From assembly GCA_002917775.1 (NCBI GenBank), contig KZ627155.1, forward strand, positions 406,675 through 470,674: a DNA stretch of 64,000 nucleotides, written 5' to 3'. The DNA comes from Glaciozyma antarctica PI12. Lineage: Eukaryota > Basidiomycota > Microbotryomycetes > Kriegeriales > Camptobasidiaceae. The position numbers were made by a program, and so were the translations under genes. Of this stretch, positions 31,349 to 44,100 are shown one piece after another. Each line of letters opens with the position of its first letter. Positions within the stretch are counted from its first letter, which is position 1. The notes under the pieces were generated by a model, which was not told the DNA's origin, did not search any database, and saw only the letters and a program-made list of their open reading frames with translations.

Positions 31349-34300
31349 ATGGGGCTCGTCGTCCTCGTGCACGGGGAAGAGAGCTGCGTAACGTCGTCCT
31401 CATCCTTTGCCGCCCTCCTTGCCGCCGCCCAAACTGCCTTCCACCTCCCTTCCTCCTCCTCCGCCGACCTCGAAGTCTACGCCCAGTACTTCGGCCGTCG
31501 CACCAGGATCCTTCAAGCAGCGTGGGAAAATCCGACGTTTGCTTTGGAGAACGGCGCGGAGCTAGAGGTCGTCGTGAGGGAGCCGGGAGGACTAAGGAAT
31601 GCGGAGCTCGAAGTGCGGGGTGCGGTGGACGCTGGCCTTGCGGCGGTGCCGGAGCTGTTGGAAAAGATGGAGATTATGCAGGAGGCTCAGGCTCAAGCGA
31701 TGCACAGGTCAGGAGAGGTTGCAGCTGGTGGGGTGGACCCGTTGAAGGATGATGGTGCTGCTCTTGCGCCTGCCTCAGACAAGATGGTGAGCTCGCAGCT
31801 TTCGCCCCAACCTCACCGAAAGCTAAGAGATACCTCCCAGCTCGTGGACGCCGACCCTCCTATCGACCCCGCTCGCCTCCTCTCCTCCCCTCCTCCGACG
31901 CCCCTCCGCGACCCGCCTTCCCCCTTCCGTTCCCCCTCTCCCCCTCCCCTCAACTCCGTCCTCTCCTCTCAAGGCGGCAACGCCTTACCCTCTCCACCTC
32001 TCGATGCCCGCCCGCCCGCCACTCCTAGAAGCTCTCCCGCCCGCCAGCCCTCAGCATCCGGCTCCGCTCTCGCCTCTCCCACACACTTTCTCCCCCTCGA
32101 TCGCCTCATCAAGGCCGGCACCATCTTCCTTCCCTATCACGCATTCTCCATCGACGCCATGCCGCAAGACGCAGAAGACGACTGGATCCGCCTCACTCGC
32201 GCGCTTCTCGTCCCGACCGGCGAGGCTCCACTACAAGAACCTGTTCTCCAGCCGCAAGCTCCTCCGCAGACGCCATCTCAGAAGCGAAAGGGCAAGGGCA
32301 AAGCGACCCCGGTCTCGACCCCCGTGAAGCGGAAAGCGAAGGTCTCCTCCCTCCTCGACGATATCCTCGCGCTCCAGTCCGCTCTCCTCCTCCGCGCAAC
32401 CGTCAAAGCTTGCGAAACGGATGGCGTCGTGCTGAGAATTTACCTCGTCCCGTTCGATCTTCCGGAGCTGCGCGAGGAGAAGGTGTGGAAGACGAGGAGG
32501 GGGAAGCCGGCGAGTTCGACGGTGCTGGGAGTGCGTGGGGGCGATTCGGGTGAAGGCTGGAGAAGTGGGGGAGTGGGAGCGATGGAGAGGGAGAGGTGCG
32601 AAGGCTGATGGATGAGGAGGTGCGCCGTTCGTTCTCACATTCCGCGCAAATTGCTGATCTCGACGTGGTAGAACAAAGGCTCGCTACTCGAGATTTTCCG
32701 AAACCTCGAATCGCCTGAGCACGAGAACGATTCTTACGATGGGCTCGAAGATGCGAGCGACGAGATCAAGCAGCGCTTGAGGGAGGCCTTGACCGAGGAC
32801 CCGGCCGGAATGAAGTCGACGTTGTATCCCCATCAAAGGGTGAGTTCTTCGCTATCTGCCCGAGGAACTGGATTGACGAGCTCTTGCAGGCTTCTATCGC
32901 TCGGATGCTCGCGATGGAACTCGCTCCTCAGCTTTCGGTTGATCCCTCCTATCACGCCTGCGATTCAGTCGACAGCAAGGTCTCATTCTACATCAGTGTC
33001 ACTGGGGACGTCGTCTTCGATCCTCCTAAGGTTCGAGAGCCGAGAGGTGGAATCCTGTGAGCAGGATTTTCGGCTCTTTGCAAGCGAGCTGACGACGTCG
33101 TCGCAGTGCCGACGCCATGGGCAGCGGAAAGACTGCGATCTCCCTCGCTCTTATCCTCTCCACGCTCGACAATCTTCCGAACCTCGACACGACCTCGAAC
33201 ACGCTCGACGGAGCCCCAGGATCGACTCCCCAGATCCTCACCAAGATCCTCAACTCCGTCGCAGCAACCAACCCTCCCCACCCTCCCCATCCTCCCCAGT
33301 CCTCTCTCACCTTCCCCTTCGAGGCGTACCGAGTCGAGCAGACCGCCCTCAAGCACCGCATTCCGCCGCAGTTCGCGGGCTACGACCCGACGGCCTGGGA
33401 GATCGAGCGTTATCAGGAGGAGCTCGACCGACAAGAGCACGAGGACGCCAACGCTCCCCCTCCCCGCCTTCCCTCCCTCCGCGACATCTGCCTTCACTTC
33501 CTCACCGCTCGTCCGCACCTCATCCCCCGAGCCGTCAATCCTACCACCGTCGACCCTACCACCGTCGATCCTACCACCGTCGATCCTACTACCGTCAATC
33601 CTACCACCGTCGACCCTACCACCGTCGACCCTACCACCGTCGAACCACTCGCCTGGACAGGTCGCCTGCAGCCGTACTACTTCCTCCGTCCATCGGCGGC
33701 GCAGCTCGAGAGTCGGTCGGGACGTCGCGGGGCCTTTTCATCGAAGAAGATGTACATCGGACGGGCGACGCTTATTGTCGTCCCGTCCGTGCTGTTAGCT
33801 CAGTGGACGGTCGAGATTGACAAGCACGTCGAGGAAGGCCGCCTTCGAGTTCTCGTCCTCAAGACCTCGAAGGACGCGTTCCCGACGGCGTTTGAGCTCG
33901 CGAGATTCGACATCGTCCTCATGAGCACTGCACGATTCTCCGACGCCGCGGACGACCCAAACTCGCCTGTGCCGAAAGTTCACTGGCTTCGCCTCCTCGT
34001 CGACGAGGGACACACGCTTTCTGGAGAGAACCGGCTGCGCAAGTTCGCTGAGAAGGTACGCGGCTTGTCCTCACTTCGCCCTCCTGCCTTCGACGCTGAC
34101 AATTTCTCTGCAGCTCTCTTGCGGCGCGCGATGGGCGATCACCGGAACCCCGTCTACGAACCTGCGAGGAGCTCCTGGGGAGGACGAAGGAGCTCTCTTC
34201 GCAAGCGATTCCGAGGTCGGTGGCGACGAGCAGGACTTTCAGCGTCTTGGCGCCATTATCGGGCGCTTTCTTCGCCATTCTGCCTTCAAGAAGTCGGACG

Positions 34301-36221
34301 TCTGGCGTGGCGTCGTGACGGTCCCGTTCCTGGAGGAGAAGCGAGGCGCGGCGAGACTTGCGAGGATCCTTCGTCTCGTCGTTCGGAATCAGCCTGATCG
34401 TCTCAAGTCGTCCTACGACTTGCCACCGATACACTCGCATGTTGTTCACCTGGTGCGTTATACGTCTCTTCTTGCTTGGCAAGGCTGATTGTCCTCGGCG
34501 CAGAACTTCGCATCGGCCGAACGCAAAACGTAAAACGTACAACGTCGCGCTCTTCAACATCAACTCTATCGACTCGCAGCGAACCGACGTTTGTCGTCTC
34601 TCCGTCGATTCGCCGCTGAAAGGGTCGCTGACTTCCCTTCACCTCACTAGGAAGACTACCTCTTCCACTCTCGCAACCGCAAGCATCTTTCGGAAATGAC
34701 GACCAACCTCCTCGCCTCCTCCTTCTTTTTCGCATCGAACGACCTCCCTCGCCGGCTCTATGGAGCCATCAAGCACGCCTCCGACTCTCTTGTCAAGACC
34801 CGAAGCGAAAGCTGGAGCGACGAGGATCGTCTCGCCGTCCGTCACGGCATCGCAATTATGCGGGAAGCTCTGGACGACAAAGAATGGCGACAAGTCTTTG
34901 AGGGGATCGCAGTCGGCATGCATGTGACGAATATGGACGACGAGCTGGTCGATGCGTTCGGAGGACTGCGCTCGGCGAACAACAGCGGCGGAGGTCGAAC
35001 CCTCCTTCCTCTCGGAAGTTTGGTCACCTTCCGTCGAGACGTTGCGGAGCTGCGAAAGCCGGAGCTGGCGATGTGGAAGGATGACGAGGATTTGGTCGAG
35101 GAGATTCTCACGTTCGAGAAGAAGCGGCAGTTTGACGTCCTTCAGCCGCATCAGCCTTCCCAGTCGCCCGTCAAACGCAAGCCGAAGAACGCGCGTGTTC
35201 CCCTCGTTCCACTTCCTCTCGACTCGTCGTTCCGCCGGATTCAGATTGGCGCGTCGACTTCTACGAAGCTCAACTTTGTCGTCGAGGAGGTTCGCCGTTA
35301 CCCAGGTGCGCTCACTCTCTTCGCGTGCCTGAGGATCGGGCTGATGACCTTTGCTCGCAGAGGAGAAGTTTGTCGTTTTCTCGAGCAGCAGGCCCGACAT
35401 GCTCTTCGCTGCTCTCAGTGAAGCTTTCGACGTGTTCGTTTCTCTCCCCCACTCGCACGATATCCCGCGTCTGACCTCCTTACTCGCAGGCTTCGGATCT
35501 CGCACGCTATCATCGCAGGAAGTCATCACAAGGGCGACCGAGGCGCGACTGCTGCAGCTTTTAACTCGTGCAGCGCGAAGGCTCGTCAAGTCTTGCTCGT
35601 GGATGCGAAGGCTGGAGGTCGAGGTGCGCTTTCTCCTTCGCAGGCTATTGTGAAACCTCGCTCACTATTGCACCACACAGGACTCAATCTCACTGGAGCG
35701 TCGCGCATCATCATGCTCGAGCCCATCTGGAACCCAGGTGAGCGTTGTGGCGTCTGGCGATGAGCGAAAGGCTGATCTCAGGCCTCAGATCTCGAGATGC
35801 AGGCTGCGAAGCGATGCCATCGTCTGGGACAGACTCGCAAAGTCGACCTCTCGATCCTCGTCATCGCCAACAGCTTCGAAGATGCGTTGCTCAAGCGTCG
35901 TGCGCAGCTAACCTCGCGAGGTGAGTGGCGTCGCTCGCGAAGCGCTTTACGATTGCTCACGAGTCGTTGGCAGACTTTTCGGCGACGAAGGAGCCTCAAG
36001 GAGATCTTCAGCTTCGCGAGCTTCTCCAGGCTGCTGCGTATCTCGAGGAGTCGGACGTCGACCCGAAGGCAAACACTACGATGACCCCCCTCCTCGTCGA
36101 CGACCCGCCTTTCTCCCCTCCAGCCTCGCCAGCCAAGAGTCGCAAGCGACCTCAGGACTCCAAGGACGTTGTATCGACACCGAAGCGCAAGAAGGGGGTT
36201 CATCTTGTGGAGGGACAGTAG
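31349..36221 (+). CDS. SNF2-family DNA-dependent ATPase with unusual N-terminal domain
   Basis: SNF2 ATPases move or exchange nucleosomes or strip proteins from DNA. Residues about 1-80 (VLVHGEESCVTSSSSFAALL, AWENPTFALENGAELEVVV) resemble the N-terminal domain of the KPVIYLF family. After a Pro/Ser-rich part come YPHQRASIARML, motif I GILADAMGSGKT (joined across an intron at 33057-33106), RATLIVVPSVLLAQW, motif II LLVDEGHTLSG, WAITGTPSTNLRG, FVVFSSSRPDMLF, GSHHKGDRGAT, motif V KAGGRGLNLTGAS and motif VI QAAKRCHRLGQTRKV. Many introns are present. No RING finger was seen in the helicase insertion. A 15-nt tandem repeat lies between motifs I and II. At about 34,527 the 7-base AAAACGT is doubled and puts a stop in the frame, possibly a sequence error. 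Confidence 0.8.
33537..33650 (+). repeat. in-frame 15-nt minisatellite in the SNF2 gene
   Basis: About seven to eight copies of a 15-base unit (consensus ACCACCGTCGATCCT) encode TTVDP or TTVNP repeats. The unit length is a multiple of three, so copy-number changes would keep the frame. It lies in the insertion between helicase motifs I and II. Confidence 0.9.
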
Positions 36222-36597
36222 TAGAGAGGACGAGGAAGTGCTTTGCTGGGAGATTCGGAGCGGGTGGAATGCATCGCTTGATCAGTGCCAGCTTTCGCGC
36301 GTGCGAGAACGAGCAGAAGTTCGAGATTCCGAGAGCGACGCGAGTCCTGGGGCATCACTTGCGTTACACTGATCTACCAAACCCTCCCCCGCCCTAACGA
36401 TCGTCTCCTTGCCGTGGTGGTGTTGAATAGGATGATGATCCATTTGCGAAGGCGGACGGTCGTCTTGATATGGAAGGACGAGGGCCGTGAGGGGACAGAG
36501 GAGCGAGGTCGGGGAGGTTGAACCGAGTGGCGTCGTTTGGAGAGGTGGCGCCTGGGCTCGCTGGGGCATTGGACGAGGCTGGAGCTGGCAGCGAGGA
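36222..36597. other. convergent 3' spacer between the SNF2 gene and RUD3
   Basis: The SNF2 gene (plus) and RUD3 (minus) end facing each other here. No conserved coding sequence seen. Confidence 0.5.
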
Positions 36598-38389
36598 TTA
36601 GCTGGAAGCGGCATGGTGCGGGAGAGTAGACGAACTGCCGGTTTGCGACGACTCCTTTAGCAGGAACTCGATCCACAGATTTGAGAAGGTCTGCTCGGAT
36701 AGGAACGTCAGTCGCCGCTTCGAGATTCACGAAATTGAGATGCTCACTTCGTTCTCCCCCAAACTATCTCCCTCCGACTTGCCCTTGCCACTCCGTGCGT
36801 GTCCTCTCACCGGTCTTGAGCCAGAAGCGATGACGCTCGGCGCGCTCAGCCCCGACGACCGCTGCAGCCCGACTTGTTCCCGCTGCTCGTCCGTCCATGC
36901 GAGGATCGAACTGAGAAGCTGCAGCATCTCGAATCGTTTCGAGTCGGAGCGAGGAGTGTTGAGGAAAGTGATGAGGACGTTCGAGACGAGGCGCCTGTGC
37001 GAAGAGGGGTCAGCCGAGCTTGGAAGGCCAAGAGTTGAGGGACCTACTGGTCTACGCTCGTCTCAATAGAGTCCTTTTTGAGTCGCCGAAGAGCCTCGGT
37101 GAGATGCTCATTGAGAATCACAGCTGCGAACGAATCAGCAAAGAACTGTCGCTGCGAGTGCGGGGACCCACCTTCGTGCCGAATCTTGCCAATGAGCAAA
37201 TTCTTCTCCTTGACCTCCTTTGAAAGCGAGAGTACTCGTTCCGAATCGTTCTGAGCTGCTGCCAGTTGAGCCTGGCGTCGAAAACCCGAGAATCAGCAGC
37301 CTTCTCCCCTCGAACGCCCTCCACTGGAACGCACCTCTGCCGATGTTGCGCGCTGCTTATAATCGGCGAGAGACTTGTTGGAGCTCTGCAGAAGGGTCTT
37401 GAGGTCTCCCAATGTCGACTCGAGCTCACGTTCCTTAGCTGTCCCATCCCCCTCATCAGCTACCTTTCACCCCCTCCCTCGGGCCGCACTCACCAGCCTG
37501 AAACTCCTCGAGCACCGCATGAAGGTTCGCCGCACTCTCCGCCTCCCTATCCCTCTCCTCCCTCAGCACCTCCCTCTCCCCCTTCGCCCCCGCCAGCTCC
37601 ATCTCAACCTGTCCCAATCTCCCCGCCAGCTCATCACTCCTTACTCTCTCCCTCATCGCCTCCCCCCTCCCATTCCTCCTTCTCCATCCTACACCGCTAC
37701 AAATCCAAATGCGCATCTCGGAGCGCTATCTCCCTCGACGTCGCTTCCTCGGACGTATGTTTCTGCGAGTCGGACGCCCGGAGACGAAGTTGCTCGAGCT
37801 CGCCGTGCGCCCTTTCCCCGTCTTCGTGCGAGTTGATCAACTCGTTCTTGAGCGTGTCGAGACTGAGCTCAAGGTCCTCGTTCGCCGCTCTCAGGTCACT
37901 GATCTCCTGCTCCCGCCTATCGAGCTCGTCCTGCCCACCCGCATGAGTCCCGCCGTCGCCCACCAGAGAGGGAAAAACACACCGCATCCTGCTTGAGCTT
38001 ATCCCCCAGCGTATTCCTCATCGTCGTCAACTTGCCCAGCAAGCTCCGGTACTGCGCCTCAAACGTCTCCTTCTCCCCCCTCGTGCGCTCCAGCTCTTCC
38101 TCAAGGCTCTGTATCCGTTCCCTATCCAGCCCTCCCGCATCAGAGCCCGCGTCAGAGAGGGAGGGGAGGGAGGAGGAGAGGGTGACGAGATCGAGCGGGG
38201 TCGAGTCGTCGCGTTGGGAATCGAAGGAGGCGCGAGGGGAGGGGGTCCATGGTGGTGAGGGTGTGGGGGTCCCAAGCCCTGTGAGTGAGGGAGGAGAAGG
38301 CGAGCCCGTGGTTTTGCGTGCGTGTTGTTTGGTGAACGAGCAAGCCGTGCTCGCGGTCTCGCGCCGAAGTCCTCAGTCGAGTGTCGCAT
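36598..38389 (-). CDS. RUD3: Golgi coiled-coil protein with GRAB domain, Rud3/GMAP-210-like
   Basis: Rud3 is a cis-Golgi tether recruited by Arf1 through its GRAB domain. The middle exons are long coiled coil (IQSLEEELERTRGEKE, YRSLLGKLTTMRNTLGDKLK, ELDRREQEISDLRAANEDL, VLREERDREAESAANLHAVL). The C-terminal GRAB domain is clear: LTEALRRLKKD, RLVSNVLITFLNTPR, KRFEMLQLLSSILAWTDEQR and, after a last intron at about 36,700, FSNLWIEFLLKESSQT. The stop is at 36598. The start at 38389 (MRHSTEDFG), with an intron to the CTCACTCACAG acceptor, is the least certain part. A tandem neighbour, NMD3, lies about 115 bases upstream on the same strand. Confidence 0.82.
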
Positions 38390-38504
38390 TGTTCGAAGCT
38401 TCGACAGCTTCCTCGTTCGCTCTCAAAAGAACTCTCTCGTAGGAAACGGCGAGTTGAGCATATACATCCACAACGCTGAAGGAATTCCAGCCCCTCCTCC
38501 TCGT

Positions 38505-40463
38505 TCACTCCGACTCGTCTCCATCCCCCTCCTCGACCGCATCGAGCGTCATCTCGTCCATCAACTGGCTCATATCAATCTCCGGGAAGTCCTCCTCGGC
38601 ATCCTCGACGTCCGACTCGTCCATCATCGCCACATCTCCCGACTTCTCGCCATCCTTGAACAGCTGAACCGTACCACGAAGCTCCTCGTCCTCCTCGAGG
38701 TCGCGAAGGAACATCTCGTAATCCGCCTCGGCCTTGGCTTGCTCGGCCTGTTAAGAAGCATGTTAGGAGGAGTACGAGAGGGGAGGGAAAGGGGACGTAC
38801 GGCTCCGGCTCCGCGGTAACGCTGGTTCTTCTCCGCACGCTCGCGACCGAGTCCGATACCGTCTGCGCCCTCCATCGTCATTCCCGAAATATCTTTGACC
38901 TGAGCAATGGCAAAGAAACGTGTTAGCTTCGAAGGAGCAAGGAACGAGAAAGTAGAGAAACGCACGATCGACTTGAGCCTCCATCCACGAGGCTTGCTCT
39001 TCTTTCTGCGGTTGGGGTACGTCTTGCGAACGAGTATCACCTCGGGCATCATCGTCTGATTCATCGCCTCGAAAGCGTCGTTGTTGAAGTTGGAGTTGGC
39101 GAGTCGGTACCCCAGCACGGTGTCTCCGGGCTTGAGGACGGCTCCGAGGTGCGTACGAGTGTGGTAGATGACGTCCGAGTTCATCGATCCTCCGACGGGG
39201 GTGACTTGCGCGTCGGCGAGGAGGAAACGTCCGCCCTTGGCCGTCTTCGGGGGGTGAGAAGTGGGCTCGATGTCGAGGACGATAAACTCGGTCGCTTGCT
39301 GGATATCGGCGAGAGGAGGGAAGGCGTTACGCCAATAGTGGTTGGCGGAAATGTCGCCGAGGGTGAGAGTCATGGGGTCGATGAGGTAGATCTGGTTGCC
39401 GACGCGGTGGCAGATGGTGAGTTGGGCGATGTTGGACATGGAGCGGGCGACCTTGATCGGGATGCAGACGATGTCGTCCTTGCAGATGGGGATGATCTCG
39501 ACCGAGTAGGTGAGCTTGGAGTTGGTCGTCGAGTTTTGAATGTCCATCGAGATGAGCTGCTCCGACGTCTTGGCCCTGCGAAGTCGAGTCAGCGACCGCG
39601 CAGCACGAGTAACGAGGGAATCGCTGACTTGACGGGGGCAATCGCGCCGAGGAAGTCGACCATCTTCAAGGCGTGCTGCTTGGTCGAGTAGAAGAAGTTG
39701 AGTCCGTCCTTGACCTCTTGCACGCTGATCGTATCCTTGTCGGCGTTGTGCTTGAGGATGAGCTGCTCGAGGTAGAGGAACGTTCGCTTGTGGTCGACCT
39801 TTTGGCGAACCTGCACGAGCGCGCGCCAGGTGTTCTTCGCGGCGAGACGAGTGCACTCGGGGCATTGAGCTCCTTGGATGATGTACTCGACTTCGAAGAT
39901 TTGTTGAAGGATGGTGGAGGAGAAGACCTTGCCACACTCTCGTTAGCTTTCCCTCTTCCGTACGCTATCGCACGACCGCAACTCACCTCCTTTTGAATGG
40001 TAAGCTTGACCCTCAGACGCTTGCTGTGTGGCTCCGTCCAGATGAACCCCGCGTCGATCAGGCGGACCTTGCTGAGTCCCTTGAGCTTGCGCAGGCAGAT
40101 GGCGAGCAGCTCCCTCGACTCGAGGTCGCAGATGACCCATTGAGTCGGTGGCGCAAGGTACCTCGAGCAACCTTTGCACCAGTTGATGGCGGCCTGCTTT
40201 GGGATTCCCTCGGTGATGTCGATGCTGCCCGTGTCGTCCCTCGTTAGCTCCGTTCTGTCCTGGGTGTACCGTGGAATGGTACGTACGAGTTGCGAAGGCA
40301 GTTGACACAGAGGTTGGCTCCGTTCGGCTCGATAGGTGTGCCGCAATCTAGAAGGAGAGTCAGCTCCGCCTCCAGCTCAACCAGCTCGGATAGACTCACC
40401 TGCACAGAGCACGTAGGCAGTCTGAGCGCTTGGCCCAACGTAGGCGATTCCTCCGGATGACAT
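38505..40463 (-). CDS. NMD3: 60S ribosomal export adapter Nmd3
   Basis: Nmd3 binds pre-60S subunits and links them to the Crm1 exporter. The start MSSGGIAYVGPSAQ is followed by two zinc-binding Cys sets (VLCADCGTPIEP with CVNC; WCKGCSRYLAPP) and CPECTRLAAKNTWRALVQVR. Later blocks are SVQEVKDGLNFFYSTKQHA, ISMDIQNSTTNSKLTYSVEI, ICHRVGNQIYLIDP and YPNRRKKSKPRGWRLKSI, all typical of Nmd3. The C-terminus is acidic with a Leu/Met-rich stretch (FPEIDMSQLMDEMTLDAV) in the place of the leucine-rich export signal. About six introns have normal signals. No frame problem noticed. Confidence 0.95.
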
Positions 40464-40494
40464 CAAGCTGAGTGTCTTCAAAGGAGAGGGAGAG

Positions 40495-41000
40495 TTAGAT
40501 CGAGTTGGAGCTGGAGACTGCTTCGGAGGAAGAAAATTGGCTCAGCTCGTTTTGAGCTTGGGCCACACTCTTCTCTTGCTCAGCCAGGCGCGAGTCACTC
40601 AGCCAATTCTTGTCGAGTCCAGAGCTCCAGAGCGCGAGCGTCGGAAAAGCAACTGAATTCACAAAAAGCGACAAGTTTGAGGGAGATGATGGTATGGGGA
40701 GGGAGTCACGGAAGGGGGAAAGGGGAAGACGAGGCAGGAATAGTGTCAAGCCGAGTGAGCTGCACGACAAAATTCAGCGATCGCAGCGAGAATAACTTGA
40801 GCGAGAGGAGCGTACAATCGCAAGGATGCGGGAGGCATGCGGAGCGCGACTGCGAGACGTGGACGGCTCGGATCCAAGCTCCTTGATAATCGCCTTGAGG
40901 TCCTTTATAGGGTGCTGCTCTGAGTAGGCTTCGGTGTAAACTGAAGATGGAAAGCGTTGAACAGTTGATAGGAGGGAGAGAAGCAAGCGCGGTGGAGCAT
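40495..41000 (-). CDS. possible small hypothetical protein with one hydrophobic segment
   Basis: Minus strand. A possible start MLHRACFSPSYQLFNAF at 41000 leads to an acceptor-like CATCTTCAG, then YSEQHPIKDLKAIIKELG. After an intron-like gap comes a helix-rich end (WSSGLDKNWLSDSRLAEQEK, SVAQAQNELSQFSS). The phases of the last join do not agree cleanly, so the model is incomplete. A small mitochondrial or membrane protein is possible; I do not recognise it. Confidence 0.3.
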
Positions 41001-41155
41001 GGCTCGAGAGATTCGCGTCGAGGAGGCCTTCGCTCCTCCTCGTCGAAGCGAGGTCACTTTCTCGATTTTCGAGCTGCTCACTCTCAATCTCCCCTCCACA
41101 GTACAAGCACAGATAAGGCAACTACGATTTTGCAAGCAAAGCATGAAACCCCCCT

Positions 41156-44100
41156 TCACCCTCGAGCCCACACCTCCTCGACCTTCGCAACCTCCCTCGC
41201 TCCCATCTTCTTCAGCAGCACCACATTGTCCAGCCTGCGAACGTTAGTTATCGTCCTCGCACGTAAAAAGCGAAAAGAGAACGCACCTAGCATGAAGAAC
41301 CCACGAGAGCCTCTGCGCCAGCTCCGGCTTGCTTCCTCGCAGCAGCAAGCGCTTGTGCTGGTGCCTCAGGTTCTCCTTGAGCTTCGGGATCGTGAGCGTC
41401 TTGACGAGGTCGGGGTTGGCGATCATAGGATGCTCGATCTCGTTGATCACGATCGCCGACTGCGAGAAAGTGTCAGCGCGCGCGCACACTGAGAAGCGAA
41501 AGGACGAACGAGCTCGGTGCGAACGGCGTCGGGAGGAGAGACGGCGATGAGGCGGGGCTGAAGGTGGGCGGCTTCAAGGACGAAGAAATGTAGTCCGCCC
41601 GTGTAGGCTGGCTGGCCGCGGAGGGAGACCGAGGTGCCGACGAGGTCGAGCGTGATGAGCTGGCGGAGAAAGTGGAGGTCGAGAAGCGCGGCATCGTCGA
41701 TCGAGGGGTTGCCGGCGAGTCGCAGGTGCTGGAGAGATCTTGTGAGGGGCGAATAGGACTTGGGTTTCGAGGAACTGAGGGAGGTGAGATACTTGATCGA
41801 TTCGGAGCTCGTGCAAGTGTTGGTGAGGTCGAGCTTGGTGAGGCGGCGAAGGCGACCGAGCGAGAGAAGGACTTTAAGAGACGAGAGGTCGATGTGCGCG
41901 AGGCTGAGAGAGGTGAGGTAGAAGAAGCCGCAGGGCATTCCGAGGACCTCGATAGAGTTGGCGGCTTGGACGGCGTCGAGGGAGCGGAGGGAGCGAGAGA
42001 GGTCAAGAGAGGTAATCGCTCGAACGCCACGGAGGAGGTTGAGAGCGTCGCGCTTGAGCTGACCTGGATTTGGGAAGGAAGTCGCGCATCAGGGGAACGC
42101 GCAAAAAGGGTACGCACCTGAACTGGCGAGCCACTTGGCGACCGTCCTGAACGCTCCGTCGAGGCACTCGGGCGGAACGACATAGTTGGTTGACAAGGCC
42201 TCGCACTCGACGATGTCCGCCATCCCGCTGTAGAAGCTGCTGCTGATGATGGCGGAGAGGCGAAGGAGGAGGGTGTCGAGGTCGCGAATCATCGGGGCGT
42301 AGAGATCTTCGAAGCTCGCCACGGCCCACTCTGCGAACACGTATCAGCTCACCTTTCCCTTCTCTGCACCAGAAATGCCACGCACCCCGATCGATCTCGA
42401 CGCCATCTCCGCCGTCCTCTCCCGTTCTAGCAGAGAGCATCGCCATCAACCCCTGCACATCAACCCCCTCCAACCCGCTCTCCATCCCTCCCACCACCTC
42501 CTGGCGAATCAACTCGACAAAAATCGCGTCAACCCCCATCGCCATCACCTCCTCCGGCCTCGCATATCCCAACACCCAGCTCTCCACCCCCTTCTTCCCC
42601 AATTCGATACCGAGCTCCGAGAACCGCCTAGCGTAGGTCGGGTACTTGATCATAAGGTGGAGGAAGAGCTGTCCCAGCGGGCGGCGAGAAAATGGGAGAG
42701 GGACGGGGACAATTTCGGCGGTGGAGGAGTAGCGAGTGGGGTCTGAGGGATTGGAGACGACAAGGCAGAGGGAGGAGAGGTGCGAGAGGAGGAAGTCGAG
42801 GACGGGCGTCGGGATGTGGAGCTGCGAGTCGATGGGGAGGCTGCGATAGAAGAGTTAGAGGAGGCGGGGAGAAGGCACGAGGGAAGGCGTACGTCGCGAG
42901 CATGAGGGAGAGATCGGAGGTCGTGTGGAAGACCTGATGACCGTGGAGGTTGTTGCGTGCCTCGAGCGTCGTAAGAACGCGCTGCGCGGTCTCGTCGAGT
43001 TCCTGCGGATAGTCAGACGAGATTCGAGGGAGACGACAAGTATCAGCTCACCTCGAGGTCCTGAGCAGACTGCGAATGGCCAGGTCAGCGAGGAAAGTTC
43101 GCGAGCGGAGAACAAGACGGACCAGCGATTCCATCGCAATTTGCTTCTTCGAGTCGAGAAGCACCTTGGAGGTCGAGGTAGTAGCGTTGGGAACGAGAGA
43201 TTCGGGAGAGGCCTTCTTGCTCGCCTTCTTCTTGATCGTGGCGGGAACTTGCAAAGTTGCAGACGACGTGAAAGAAAGAATTGCTGGGGAGCATCTGGTC
43301 GTCCACGTCACTCTCGCGCACCTGTGGACACGAGAGATCAGCAACACTCCAGCACACGATCGAAGAAAGACATACAGCAGCTTGCGCCTTCTTGCGTCTC
43401 TTTTTCGGAGGAGCTGCAGCCGTCCTAGACACGCTTCGGGGAACGACGATGAGCGGTAGCGACAGCCGTAGATCGTAGAACGTACGACTTGACAAGAGCT
43501 GAGGCTCCTCCAGTTCCAACAGGCGTCGAGGACGAGATCGGTAGAGTAGACGTGGACGCCCCGACGTTCGACGAGAGACCTGACGATCAAGAATGCGCCC
43601 AGGTCAGCTCCCCGAACCTACTCAGCGGAGCTTCAGTCGTACCTGCATTCCCCACCCTCACCATCGCCTTCAAATCCTCCCTTCCCTTCCTCCTGAGACC
43701 ACACACGAGCGCCTTCGGTCCCCCGGTGTTGAACGTGACGCCGAGCTTGGTGAGTCGAAGGCCGTAGAGGAAGTCGTAAAGGGCTGATTCGGATTGGATT
43801 CCAAGATCGTCGCAGAGATCTTCGAGGGGGACGGTGCTTGAGCTGTCAATGTGGTACGCCTTGCGAATCCTGAAAGGGGAGGGTGGGCACTCGGCGAGCA
43901 ACGCGAACGCGAAGGGGCAGCAACGCACCAGTCCACTCGCTTGTTGACTGTTGTAAGATCCTTGCGTCTGATACCTTGGACGAGGAGCTGGTTGCCAGAG
44001 GAGGACTGCTTGACCCAGGAGAACGCCTCGACAAGGTGCAAGTCGAGGAGGGTTTGATCGAGGACCGTACTGGACGGGTCCCAGTCACGGAAGGCTTGAC

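Noticed and set aside
33117-36221. Naming the SNF2 gene RAD5 or ULS1
   Set aside because: No RING finger or HIRAN domain was seen, and the insertion between motifs I and II is a low-complexity repeat, so only the SNF2 family is claimed.
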